Shown: positions 21,471 to 32,329, counted from the first letter of the stretch. The stretch is DNA of 64,000 nt from Nepenthes gracilis (GCA_033239525.1 BSYO01000006.1:13283319-13347318), one strand, 5' to 3'. Notes: a model not told the origin generated them from the letters alone. Translations and numbers: made by a program.

Positions 21471-23300
21471 GCCTTGCTGCTGGGATTTTTTTTTGTCTGG
21501 GTCTTGATTCCGGGGCCTTGGAATTAATCTGGTATTTTTTTTTGGTGGTTTCTTTCTGCTTCTTGTTGACCTGTTTTTGAACAAATTGTATAAGATTGTG
21601 CTTGGACGTATTTTGGTCCTTTTCGGGCATAATAAATCCTGCTCTCCGGGATCTTCATCCGCCTCCACCGGGTCTTTGTTGGATGCCGCCGCATTGTTTG
21701 GATCTTGATGCTGCCGGGGTGAATAGATCCTATTTTGGTTTGTCAGCTGCTGTCTTTGTTGGGGCTCCTTTTTTTCTAAAAATGGAGGTTAGCAATGTGA
21801 ATAAGCTTGGTGGTTCTTGGCCGATTAAGCCTGTGGTGGCTATTCACGCCGTAGGCGGGAGGTGGTTGTGGGTACCTATTTTTCTCGACGAATCGAATTC
21901 TCGTGTTTCTTGAAATGGATGTCCTGATGCACGGTGGGTTGGGGCTAATGATGGAATGGCTGCTGGACCCTTTGGCTATTTATGGTCCAATAGCGGGTTC
22001 GGCGAGGTGAACTCTGCTATCTTTAATCTACTGGATGCTGTGGATTGATGTATTTATGGTCCCCACATCACCGGGCCTTGTTCCCGATTGGGTTGCAAGA
22101 TCGATTGTTGAACATGGTGTATGAAGTTTGCCGATGGATTTGTTTCAATCATTTGCAACAAAGGGAAATCGAATGCAATGGTCGCCTCTTGGATGGCCGG
22201 GCATTGCCTTCTCTTGCTAAATTGCAGAATTTACTCCCGGTTGTCGACGAGAGGACTGAGAGGATTCTATTGCTATGACCATAATGGCCTCGCTTACTAG
22301 TGGTTGAAAAATGACACCTGTGGTTGGTGGAGGCCCTCCTACTTGTTGGCCCTCCCGCTGTTTCGGCTCTTGTCTCGCCTCGGAATTTAGCCTTGCCTCG
22401 TTGGTGGTTTGGCTGCTGAAAGTGCTATCTCCGAGATGCCGTGGTTGTGGCTAGATGGGTGCAAGTGTGAGATTTGGATGCTATTGATGGTGTGTTGTTT
22501 GAGATTTGGGCGCCGCCATTCCTGGCTTTGCTCCAATGATCTCACCTCCCCGTTACTCTTCCCATATAAGGTTCGTCCCTCCGCATTAGGAGTAGTTGAT
22601 ATTGCCTATTGGTGATGGCTGGTTCATTGCCCTCGGCACCGATGGTGTTTGGTGGATCCGGATGTTAGAGGCATGGTAAATGATATGTCACGCATCTTTA
22701 TGCTCGCCTTGCACGTTGGTTCCGGATTTTGTTGTAGCATGCTATTGGAGTGTGGTTTGTTGCATCTTTTCTCACGAGATTGCGAGCAAACATCGACCAC
22801 TGGCGAAACCGGAGGGGACTTGGTAGGCCTGCTTTTGCCCATTCATGTTCTTGGATGCGGTTTGCTAGGCGTAAGGCCCGTATTTTGGTTCTGTGCTGCA
22901 ACTCTGCTGGATCTGCACTCGTGCTGCTGTCGAGATGCTCCCGTGCCTTGATGGTGCAGGGTTGTGGAAGTCAGCGCCGGCTGCCGGGATGGGGCTCATG
23001 TTGTTTGCCAGTGTGATTTCCGGCATTGGTATGATGCTTTATGAGGTTGGAGCCTTGGATTTAAGGGTTCTTTTGAGATGTTGCTGCTATGTTAGATAGC
23101 CGACGATGATGCTTCTTTGGAGCATTAAGTTGTCTCATGTGCAAAGTGTGCCTATGGCGTGCCACCGTGTGAAGCCTTTTTTGTGCATCACTTTACATGC
23201 TGCGTTTAGTTTGGTTATGATGTAAATGTCATATTTTGTCATTTTCGCAAACACCATCCCTACTAGAGGCCATTTTGTATACTTTGATGTAATGTCCGTC
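21471..23300 (+). other. T/G-rich non-coding body of the half-LINE
   Basis: About 1.8 kb between ORF1 and the 3' stem-loop, rich in TTG, GGT and GCT words and poor in A on the element strand. The open frames here are short, overlap on both strands and lack motifs. The same texture occurs in the other copies of the family and marks their orientation. Confidence 0.6.
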
Positions 23301-23318
23301 TGGGTATGCCCTAGCGGT

Positions 23319-23427
23319 TATGTTTTATCTTCAAGTCAAAATCCTTGGAGATAAACATATTTTTTGTAATTCTTTTCTCCCATTAATCCAAAATACTTAC
23401 TTACCAAAAAATAAAAATAAAAAAAAA
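23319..23427 (+). other. 3' stem-loop and CTTACTTACC tail
   Basis: The arms TATGTTTTATCTTCAAGTC and CCTTGGAGATAAACATA pair, with AAAAT as part of the loop. Then come TTTGTAATTC, CTCCCATTAATCCAAAATAC, TTACTTACC and the A-rich tail. GGGTATGCCCTAG lies about 15 nt upstream. This is the likely recognition signal for the LINE reverse transcriptase. Confidence 0.75.
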
Positions 23428-23598
23428 TACTCTATCAAAAAACTAATTGTCATGAGAGAGGAAGTTAGAAAGTTTCTCGACCTAGGTTTCATAAGGGATG
23501 TCCATTAGCCAAACTAGCTGTCGAATGTAGTGCTCATTAAGAAAAGTAACAAAAAATATTGAATGTGTATCGATTTTACCGATGTAAATATAGCATGT
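23428..23598 (+). pseudogene. Tat/Ogre-type Ty3 RT fragment, part 2
   Basis: It reads MREEVRKFLDLGFIRDVH, then NVVLIKKSNKKYW and MCIDFTDVNIAC, the N-terminal RT motifs of the Tat/Athila branch. One in-frame stop follows RDVH. The frame jumps over the next insertion to 25861. Confidence 0.8.
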
Positions 23599-25860
23599 CC
23601 TCTTTGCATTCCCCCAAAAAAAAAAAAAAAAATTAGTGGGTGGGTCTTGCTCTCTCCACTATCTGGCGCCCATCTCCGTTTCCTTGCTTGGATTGTGGCT
23701 ATTGCCTATCGGATGGTTTGGGTCCTTTGTGGTGGGTGCTCTAGTGATTGAACTTGGTGTGGGGCTGCAATGGTGAAATGGAGCTTCAGTGGTTGGTGTG
23801 CCTGTATGTGATTTGGGGCAGCTACTCTGTAACAGATTAAGATATGGCTTGCCCGGCATGGTTAGAGTCCGCCTCCTCTCGCTTTAGCTCGAGGGGATGG
23901 TATACCCGATTGTGATCTTGGGATGCTGCCTTGTTGAATACTCTCCATAGGTTGAGTCCCTATGCTGTGGATGTGCTACCCCTGTCTGATATCCGTGGAT
24001 GCTTACTATGCGAACATGTTGGTTGGTATGCTATTGGGGAATCTGGGCTGGCGTTTATTGGTGATTGATGTTTCTGCTGGCTTGAGCCTGCCTTGCTGAG
24101 AAGATTCAGTTGGCTTTTGCTATAGTGATGTGTGTGTGAAGTGCATGAGGCTGTTCCTGGTTTTTTGCTCTAGTGAAGGTTCAGCGTGAGGAATTCAAAG
24201 TCTGGTTTTGTGATGTCCCTACATAATGTTGTTGTCAATTCTACCATGTGATTTTAAGCTGCCAAAAGTGCTCTGTTGTTGCACTCGAAGACCTTTGATG
24301 CTGATTTCATTCGCATGGTCCTGATTGTTGGGATTGGGGAGAATGTCTTGCTATTTCTTCTGATGCAAGATTGATTCTTTTGATGCTATTCGGGCTAGTC
24401 AATGGTCTTGATGGGGTTGGATGGTGGTGCCATGAGGTGCTGCTATATTTGCACTCTCTCTATGGAATATTGGGATTGAGCCTGGTGCTGCTGTGGTTCG
24501 GTCTTTCCTTCCTTACATCTTCATGCTGGAGGTTGGTGCGTATGATGCTGTTGCTGAAGCCTGATTTGCTGGTTTGGTTGCCTTTGTTGGAGTGGGCAAT
24601 CATGATGCAATATCATTTTCAGCTGGCATGTCTGTTTTATCAAGATGTTGCAGGAGGCGCGGCCTTAGCTATTTGCATCCTTGCTGTCCTGTGGCGGTGT
24701 GTTGCTAAAGACTGATGAGATTGCCAATTAGTTGACGGGTAAGCTCTGAAATTATCTGGAATGTTGTCTCTGATTGTTGAAGCCGGGCGTAAACACGAAG
24801 GCAAATGGTTCTTCTTTGGAGCCATTTGTTGGTTGGGGGCTTGGAAATATTGGGGCGGCTCTCGGTCTCGCTTGGAATGGGTTGTGCAGCGGAGTCTTGG
24901 ACCTGCTATCCAGCAGGTCAGGGTGTTAGCTGGTTTAAAATATAACGATCGCTTGTTTTGGTTCAAGAATGATGAGATTTCCTATTATAATGGATGTTTG
25001 CCGGGTGAGCTCGAGCAATGCGAGCCATTTGTTGGTGGAGGTTTTGGAAATATTGAGGCAGCTCTTGGTCTTGGCTGGTATGGGTTGTGCAGCAGTTTCT
25101 TGGACTCGCTGTCCGAGGCTTTCTTTAGTGTTAGCTGATTTAGAATATAACAATCGCTTGTTTTTAAGTTAGTTTTTGTGCGCTGGTTTCAATATATTTG
25201 TCTTTGGCGGCAGCTATTGAAATCAAAACAAATGGGGAGAAGCTGTTATCAAGTCGCAAATCTCGATGTTGCTTCATTGACGTTTCCTTCTTGCTGCTTT
25301 TCAATTCGGGTTCTTGGTGGTGGAACGGTCTGTCCGAAATTTCGGAGTGGATTGTAAGCACCTTGCTTCAAATCGGGCGTGTGTGCCTACCCGCCTATTT
25401 CGCTCTTGTTTGATGTTTTCGGATGCTTTGTTGGACCTTCTTGCCCTTCGAATAGGTGTACCGCTTATGTGCCTACTTGCTGCGGTTGCGTTGAAGTCCT
25501 TGAGGCGCTGGATATGTTGCTTCGGCTTGCTTTATGAATCTGCCGGTATGGGGTGCCCATGTTAAGATGCCGCTGAACTCGTTTTCATTGCATATATTAG
25601 TACATGTCAGCCGCTTTTTGGCTTGAGCTGAAATTTGTTAGGTTGGGCTTCGTTTTCTGTTTTGTGATTGTTTTGTTACTTTTCTGTAGGTCAGTAATTA
25701 GTTGTCCTCATAGAGATCTTAGATATTTTCTTGTAACACTTGCTCGGGGCATGCCCTAGCGTTTATGTTTTATCTTCAAGTCAAAACACTTGGAGATAAA
25801 ACATAGATTCTGTAATTGTTCTCCCTTTAATCCAAAATACTTACTTACCAAAAAAAAAAA
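23599..25860 (+). mobile_element. Hairpin-tail non-LTR element (2.26 kb), with TSD
   Basis: GTAAATATAGCATGT (23584-23598 and 25861-25875) is an exact 15-bp TSD. The start is CCTCTTTGCATTCCCCC with a run of about 18 A. The body is T/G-rich and non-coding, with a partial tandem duplication (about 24820-24960 versus 25020-25165). The 3' end has CGGGGCATGCCCTAGC, a stem-loop (25763-25806, arms ATGTTTTATCTTCAAGTC and ACTTGGAGATAAAACAT) and CTTACTTACC plus A. It has no ORF1 or ORF2 motif and splits the Tat/Ogre RT. Confidence 0.8.
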
Positions 25861-26366
25861 GTAAATATAGCATGTTTGAAAGACAATTTTTCATTGCCAA
25901 GAATCGATCTATTGATAGACTCGACATTTGGGTATGAGCTATTAAGTTTCATAGATGTCTATTCAAGGTACAACCAGATTCAGATAAGTTCTGATGATGC
26001 AGAGCTCACCTCCTTCATAACTGATTAGTAAATATACTGCTACAAAATCATACCCTTAGTTTGAAGAATGTGGGAGTGACATATCAGAGGTTCATTAATA
26101 AAATGCTCGAGGCACAAATCGGAAGGAATAAGGAGGCATGTGTGGAAGACATGCTCATCAAAAGCATAATAGCCGACGAATATATTTGTGACCTAGGTGA
26201 ACTTTTTAACGTGCTCCAAGAGCACCAAATAAAGTTAAATCTATCAAAGTGCATGTTCAAAGTAACTTCTGAAAAATTTCTTGAGTTTATCATGTCTCAC
26301 TGTAGATTGAAATGAACCCTAAGAAAATAAAAGTTATAGTGACAGACCGGATTTCTCCATTGAATA
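25861..26366 (+). pseudogene. Tat/Ogre-type Ty3 RT fragment, part 3
   Basis: It continues NIAC with LKDNFSLPRIDLLIDSTFG and FIDVYSRYNQIQ. After stops comes MKNVGVTYQRFINKMLEAQI and the catalytic region CVEDMLIKS, where the family has YVDDMLVKS, so the second motif residue and one Asp are changed. Then CMFKVTSEKFLEFIMSH and MNPKKIKVIV. It loses similarity at about 26366, where an LTR fragment begins. Confidence 0.75.
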
Positions 26367-26389
26367 GCCTCCGTCATTGGCTACACAAC

Positions 26390-27360
26390 TACAGTCCATA
26401 ATTAATACCTATGGATTCTACAGAAATTTCGGCAGAGTTCCCTCTTCAACTGGACAAAAACCAAAAATATAACCTTTTTAAAAACATCCTGTACAAGCAC
26501 ACAACTAATCATTATTGAATGTTTGGCTTACAACACACAACACAGGATCATATAACTGCCATATTATCCATGGCTCCAATACAGTAACCCTATCTACTAT
26601 GCTGGGTCTAGAAAGATGCCATCTAATAAAACTCAAAATCTAAGAACATTAAATAATATAAATGCGAAAGTACAACTAAATTAGCAAAACCAACGGAAGC
26701 AGAACAAAACCATAATATAACAATAAGCCACATCCATCCATGAGTGGCTGTTACATTCCATTACAACAATCTGACCAAATCTTCAATGCACTTGACGTCC
26801 AGCTAACCTCTTCAAGCAAGTCTCTCACCTTGCTCTAACTAATCTGGCGCCGCTAAGTGTTCTCATCTTGAAGGAAAAACAGCAAGTGTGAGCTTACAGC
26901 TCAGCAAATATAATCATACTCAAAACTCATAGGCAAACAATAGAACAACTGGAACGGGGGGAATACGAGCAATCTCAATAATCATGAATCAGGAGAGGGA
27001 ACAGTAAACATATGGAATCTCTGGATTCTCACAGTTACATCGATTAGGTATTATTCATTTTCATCATTATATCATCTTTGCGGACCCAGGCTAGTAGGCC
27101 GTACTAACCAACGATGCGAGAGAACGAGGAAAGGAATGTGTTCTCTACACATTCTAAAGCCACGGCCATATTTTGGTCTGCAGCACTTCACCATCGGTTG
27201 CATCTCCACAATGTAACATTTAACCAAACGACTACATTTTAGGCTTGCAGCACTCGGCCAACACGCCCCATATCCCCTGGGGACCAGGGCAAACCTCGTT
27301 CTTCCACAATTATTTCCTAAAGCATACCAAAAATATCACCCGCTCCCACGAGCGGCCAAA
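26390..27360 (-). mobile_element. Partial LTR of the second LTR family
   Basis: The left part reads CGGCAGAGTTCCCTCT, then CCAAAAATATAACC and CCTGTACA, the same order as the end of the solo LTR (8487-10709) and the left part of 2790-5093. It also shares GATGCCATCTAATAAAAC-type and GAGCTTACAGCTCAGCAA-type words and the ACCCAGGCTAGTAGGCC segment near 27080. It is cut at about 27360 by T/G-rich sequence. No gene. Confidence 0.5.
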
Positions 27361-28664
27361 ATACGTGGCCAAAATGCTGTTCTGCTTCACCCAGTTTGGT
27401 TAAGTCTGCTTCTTATGCCGTTGGGCCACAGTTTTGCCTGGTTTGGTTTTGTAGCCTGGTTGGACATGCTGACTTGGCCCTTATGCCCTGTTGCCATTTG
27501 CTAAATGATATACCCTGTTTGGCTATAAGACTGGCTAATGTGGACGAGTTGGCATTGCTGGGCACAGCAGTTTCTCACGTTCCCGATTTGAGCTACCCGA
27601 TCTGCGCCTAGCTCGATTGATGCTGCGTAATGGTTGATTGGCTGAGATTCAGAGGGCTGATCTATTGTTGCCTTGATGACATGGATGAGGTCGCGACCCT
27701 GTTGCACATGGATGAGGTGCAGCCCTCTCGCCTAGGTGTTGTCCTCTTTTCCCTACGAGACTCAGTTTTTGCAAGCTAGTGGTTTGGCCCGTGCTTTAGG
27801 GGGGGGGGAGAATGCACTGTGATGGGTCGATAAGAAACTCTCCAGCCGTGTTCCTATCTCCCGTTTTGATTGTTCTGATAAGCTGAAGCCTAACGAGGAC
27901 AAAAGATAGGATTAACTAGAAGGAAGAAAGTTTGGTTTGAAGACCTTTGAAAATTTTGGAAATTTGCCGACGCGGGCGTTGGCGGAGTGGTTAAATGCAC
28001 GGATGTGCGCCTCCCCCACTCGGGTTCGATTCCCCGCTGAAGCATTAGTGGTACTGTGCCTCCCAAAAAATCCCGTAAGGGATTTCTGGGTTATGGGGCC
28101 GCGATGCGGTGGGGCCAGTCACTATAAAAAGCTTACCCTTAACACAGTTTTTGACTTACCAAAAAAAAGAAAATTTTGGAAGCCTTGAAGAATTGTGAAT
28201 GTATATTATTAGTTCTTTTCTGTTTCGCAGCTGTTGGTTGAGTTCTGCCCGACTTGGTGATCAGCCGGTTGGTATTCGACAGTTGTGGCTCATGAGCCCC
28301 ACGCAGATATTGCTGTGTTTGTTCGGTGAGTAGTTCGGCACTCAACTTCCTGCTGATGATCTAGCAGTTGTAGACATGCTGAGGTGAGCAGCAGGATGGT
28401 GTGCAAATTAACTCGATTCTTTGTGATTAGGAACCAGGTGATGCTATGTTAATCTTCTAGTAAACGAGATCTGTGTTGATTTTTTTGTCGTCTTTCTCCT
28501 TCTGTAAAATTATTTCGGTCTCATGATATGTTTCATGGTGGTGCTCGGGGTATGCCCTAGCCTTTGTGTTCTACCCATAAGTCGGCAAAGCACTTGGTGT
28601 TAAAACATAGTTTGTATACTTTCTTTTATTTTAATGCAATGTTACTTACCAAAAAAAGAAAATA
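27361..28664 (+). mobile_element. Hairpin-tail non-LTR element, 5' end unclear
   Basis: T/G-rich non-coding body containing an inserted SINE (27962-28168). The 3' end has CTCGGGGTATGCCCTAGC, a stem-loop (28566-28610, arms TGTTCTACCCATAAGTC and ACTTGGTGTTAAAACA) and GTTACTTACC plus A to 28664. The A-tail joins directly to a minus-strand element end, so no TSD could be seen. Confidence 0.65.
27962..28168 (+). mobile_element. tRNA-derived SINE (207 bp) sharing the LINE tail
   Basis: GAAAATTTTGGAA (27949-27961 and 28169-28181) is an exact 13-bp TSD. The head is tRNA-like: an A box within TTGGCGGAGTGG (about 27979) and a perfect B box GGTTCGATTCC (about 28023), the internal RNA polymerase III promoter. 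The middle has a hairpin AAATCCC-GTAA-GGGATTT. The 3' end is TTTTTGACTTACC plus 8 A, the same hexamer CTTACC that ends the LINE family. It sits inside a LINE-derived element. It is not a working tRNA gene, as the acceptor stem is not closed and it carries a body and tail. Confidence 0.85.
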
Positions 28665-29950
28665 CAACACCTATATTCTATTCCAAGTGTTTTGCGGACT
28701 TGGAGATAGAATATAGTAACAAGGGTAGCCCCTAAAGCACCACGACACAAGTCATGAAAACAAGAATACAATCAAAATATCATAGAGCATGTTACACTAT
28801 AGAAATATCTCCAGCTTAGTCGTCTAAATATCAAATCGGCCACATATGTCAACATAGGATCAATCAGTCCCCATACCGGGTACATAGAAGAGAGGGAACC
28901 AGGTAGCCTAGTAGAGCAACAGGCCTCCCAAATCGAAGACGAAGTCAGCAACAAAGCCATATCAGAACGCCCTCCTAGACAATCCTGTAGACCGGCACGT
29001 CGCTTCAACCCGGCTAGCTACTAGTCATAGATCTGTGCCGGACCCGTCACAAAGGCATCAGAGTTCCGCACAAACAAACAAGATTGTCCAAGCAGGAGGA
29101 TGCGTCAGCAGGATAACAGACTAGCCAATGTAGAGAAGCCACACCCATAATAGTAGCAGGGAGCCTCAAACTCTAACAATTGGATTGCTGTATGAACAGC
29201 AGAACTCAGCACCATGCTCAACAGAACACATCAAGGAGAGACTACTTCTTACAGCAGCAACACCAGCCGGTTTATGTGAAGACCCCAAGATTGTTAAACA
29301 AAATTTGCTTTTGACAATAGAACACCACACTACACTAGCACCTCCAGCAGCTTCAACCGTCCACTTCAACTCCACCGCTTTTTTTTTTTTTATTAAAAAC
29401 CCTACTTGTCGCAGCAAGATTTCAGTCCAAATCTTTTTTTTTTTCAAAAATAGCACCAATAGCAATTTCAGAAAAAAAAAACCATGAAAAAAGTGGTACA
29501 CATGAAGCCAAGGAGGTACACCGGAAAATGGTACTAACCAAGACCGACAGCCAACTGTCGAACAACAGCCACAAAAGTAAAAGAGGCACTGGAATAACCG
29601 GCCTATCAATCTATCATCCGGGAAACAAGCACCAAGAGAAATATATATATATATATATAATTAAATATAGATATATCTATATGCAAGAGTCTCAATTTTT
29701 TTTTATAAAAACCCTACTGGTCATAGCAGGATTTCAGTCCAAATCTTCATTTCTTTTTCCAAAAATAGCACCATTAGCAATTCCAAAAAAAAACCTTGAA
29801 AACAATGGTACACATGAAACCAAGGAGGTACACAGGGAAATGGTACTAACCAAGAACAACAGCCAACTGTCAAACAGCAGCCACAAAACTAAAAGAGGCA
29901 CTGGAATAACCGGCCTATCAATGTGCCATCTGGGAAACAAGCACCAACAG

Positions 29951-29989
<39 letters not shown>

Positions 29990-30018
29990 TGCAAGAGTCT
30001 GAAATTTGTTTTTTTTTT
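28665..30018 (-). mobile_element. LINE 3'UTR with 3' stem-loop (minus-strand copy)
   Basis: The stem-loop at 28671-28716 (TATTCTATTCCAAGTG and ACTTGGAGATAGAATA arms) marks the 3' end. The CTTACC tail is missing, and the copy abuts the preceding element head to head. The UTR (28750-30018) parallels 59160-60450 and 5094-5565. It includes a tandem duplication of about 310 bp (29390-29690 and 29700-30000), each unit ending in (TA)n and GCAAGAGTCT. The ORF2 stop lies at the right end. Confidence 0.7.
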
Positions 30019-32329
30019 TTATAAATTCCAATGCATCAAAAAGGATTGATCTGCCCCTCTGGAAGTATCTAGATGAATTTTCAGCTTGTTTCGGACCACA
30101 TTGAATATATGGGAATATAAAAGGGTGGTATCCCGGATAGGAGAGTTTTGAAATGTACGATTGTTGCGCTCCTTCAAGATGAAATAAACTGTGGCTGCAA
30201 GGGTCAATCTTTTAGATTGGGCTTGCAAGTTTTTGCCTTTTCCATTTTTGTGCACCCAAAGGATATTTTGGGACCATTTAGGGTAAGGCCATTGGATGCC
30301 CATTCGCCGCCGGATTAGATGCCATAGGGAAGCAGAAAAGGGGCAGGAGAAAAAAGGTGATTATGATTTTTATCCCCCGATTTGCAAAAAGTGCATATTG
30401 TTGGTATATTGGTGTAGCCACAGATACGGTCAAGAGTGCTAAGTCTACATCTAATAGCCAGCCATAAGTGAAGGCATGGGCGAGTATGTGGGGGGACTCC
30501 AAACTAGGGAAGCCCATGGCATTTCTCTTTTGGAGGGTGAAAGAGGTAATAGGCAGAGCGACTTGAAAAAAGACCCTCAGTAGAGGCCATCCAACGAACA
30601 GAACCCTTGTTCTGAGACTTCGGGAGGTAGGGGGCATGTTATCCATCAAATGAAAGATTTCCATATCAAACGGGTTTTGCCATGCCCATCTATCCCCTCG
30701 AATAATGTCTTTAACTTTCACATCCCAAGGCAGTCCTGAAACCGTGCGTGTCCTATCTGTGCTCATATCCCACAAAGGGCCCAAAGGGTGCCAATTATCA
30801 AGCCACAGGAAGGTATCAGTTTCGTCTCCAATTAAGTATTGCGTATGAGGGCACATGTAGGGACGCAACTTCATAATTTTCTGCCAACACCACGACGTTG
30901 ATTTCAGGACTTTTAAGGTCCAAATACATCGGTCCTTAATCCTATGCACACGAGCCCATTGAGCCCACACAGAGCCAAGGTCCTTTGTAATAATATGCCA
31001 AAGCAACTTGCAGATCAGAGCTTTGTTCTGGGCCTGCAAGTTTTTTAGCCCCAATCCACCTTCGCTCTTTGGGTAGTAAATGTCAACCCATGCTACCTTT
31101 GCGGTTGCCTTCTCGTCATAAACGCCATGCCATAGAAATCTCCGGATGTAGCTCTCGATGATTTTAAGAATAGACTTTGGCAAAATAAAAATGGACACCC
31201 AGTACAAGTGGATGGACGATAGGATTGATGAAACAAGCTGAAGACGCCCGCCAAACTAGAGCCACCAATTTTTCCGGGACAAAATACATCGAATGACTTT
31301 ATCAATGAGAGGCTTACAGTTGGATACAGATAGTCTCAAGGTGATCAAAGGAACTCCCAAGTATTTTATAGGAAGATGTCCTTCCTTGAAGCCTAAAATG
31401 CCCGAGATATCCTTCTGGAGGTCAAGGTCTTATGAACAGATAAAATTGCACTTTTATCTTTGTTTGCAGACAGACCAGATACGAACTTAAACTTCTCAAG
31501 ACAATCCTATAAAATTTTGATGGAGGACTCCTCATATCGGGAGAAAAGTAATAAATCGTCCGCAAAGGCAAGCATAACTGTGCGAGTTTCCTCACAACGC
31601 TAGTGAAACTTGAATCTGGCATTCTGTCTAGCCTTCACCTCAATAATTCCATTCAGCACTTCCATGATGAGCACAAACAGGTACGGGGAGATAGGGTCTC
31701 CTTGTCTAAGACCCTTACCACCTTTGAAGAAACCTACCGATTCCCGGTTAATATTTATTGAAAAGAAGGGGGTTGTAATGCATTGGCTAATCCACCCAAT
31801 GAGTTAAGGAGGGGAACCCATCAGGAATAAGATATGGATGATAAAGTCCCAATAGACGGAATCGTAGGCTTTCATGATGTCAATTTTTAGAGCACAACGA
31901 GGAGATCCACGTCCCAAGTAGTAGTTGTACAAAAGCTCCTGGGCCAGGAGGATGTTATCACTAATCTGGCGCCCTGCAACAAAAGCCGGTTGACATGTGT
32001 CAACCAAGTGAGGAACGGTCATCCTAATCCGATTAGCAATAATCTTTGATATAGCTTTGTAAATGACATTGCAGCAGGAGATAGGCCTGTAGTCAGGCAC
32101 TAGTCGTGGGTTCTGAATCTTTGGGATAAGACTGATAATGGTAGTGTTGATCTGTTTGAGAAGCTTTCCGTGTTGAAAGAAATCACGAATAGCTTCTGTC
32201 ACATCAGTACCAACTATATCCCAAGCACCTTTGAAGAACTTTGAAGAGAACCCATCAGGCCTAGGGGTACAAAATTCCCCGGTTGAGACTATAGCCTCCT
32301 TGATCTCCTCATCACTGACCAGCTACCTC
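30019..32329 (-). pseudogene. LINE ORF2 fragment: reverse transcriptase and zf-RVT C-terminus
   Basis: ORF2 of plant L1 LINEs nicks target DNA and copies the RNA. Minus strand from 32329 gives PRPDGFSSKFFKGAWD, IISLIPKIQNP, DYRPISCCNVIYK, GRQISDNILLAQELL, ALKIDIMKAYDSVYWDF, GLRQGDPISPYLF, and FADDLLLFSR at about 31545-31575 with the FADD catalytic pair intact. Then GVSIFILPKSILK and FLWHG, and the C-terminal zf-RVT region (30278-31207), ending HLDTSRGADQSFLM at 30019. There are stops and shifts near 30300, 31200 and 31500. No endonuclease domain is upstream; another element unit joins at 32330. Confidence 0.85.

Larger units (their letters stand above)
19755..23427 (+). mobile_element. ORF1-only 'half-LINE' (3.7 kb), complete with TSD
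   Basis: TACTCTATCGAAAAAC (19739-19754) and TACTCTATCAAAAAAC (23428-23443) form a 16-bp TSD with one difference. From the 5' end come an AT palindrome with 12-bp arms (19760-19784), ORF1 (19843-21470), about 1.8 kb of T/G-rich non-coding DNA, the box GGGTATGCCC (23302), a stem-loop (23319-23359) and CTTACTTACC plus an A-rich tail. No endonuclease or RT motif was found in any frame. It therefore looks like a mobile LINE derivative lacking ORF2. It interrupts the Tat/Ogre RT. Confidence 0.8.

Noticed and set aside
27962..28035. A working tRNA gene
   Set aside because: A and B boxes are present, but the sequence goes on as a SINE with poly-A and a 13-bp TSD, and I could not close a full cloverleaf.
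29528..30049. 173-residue plus-strand frame
   Set aside because: It is the antisense of a duplicated LINE 3'UTR, with IYIYI runs from (TA)n.
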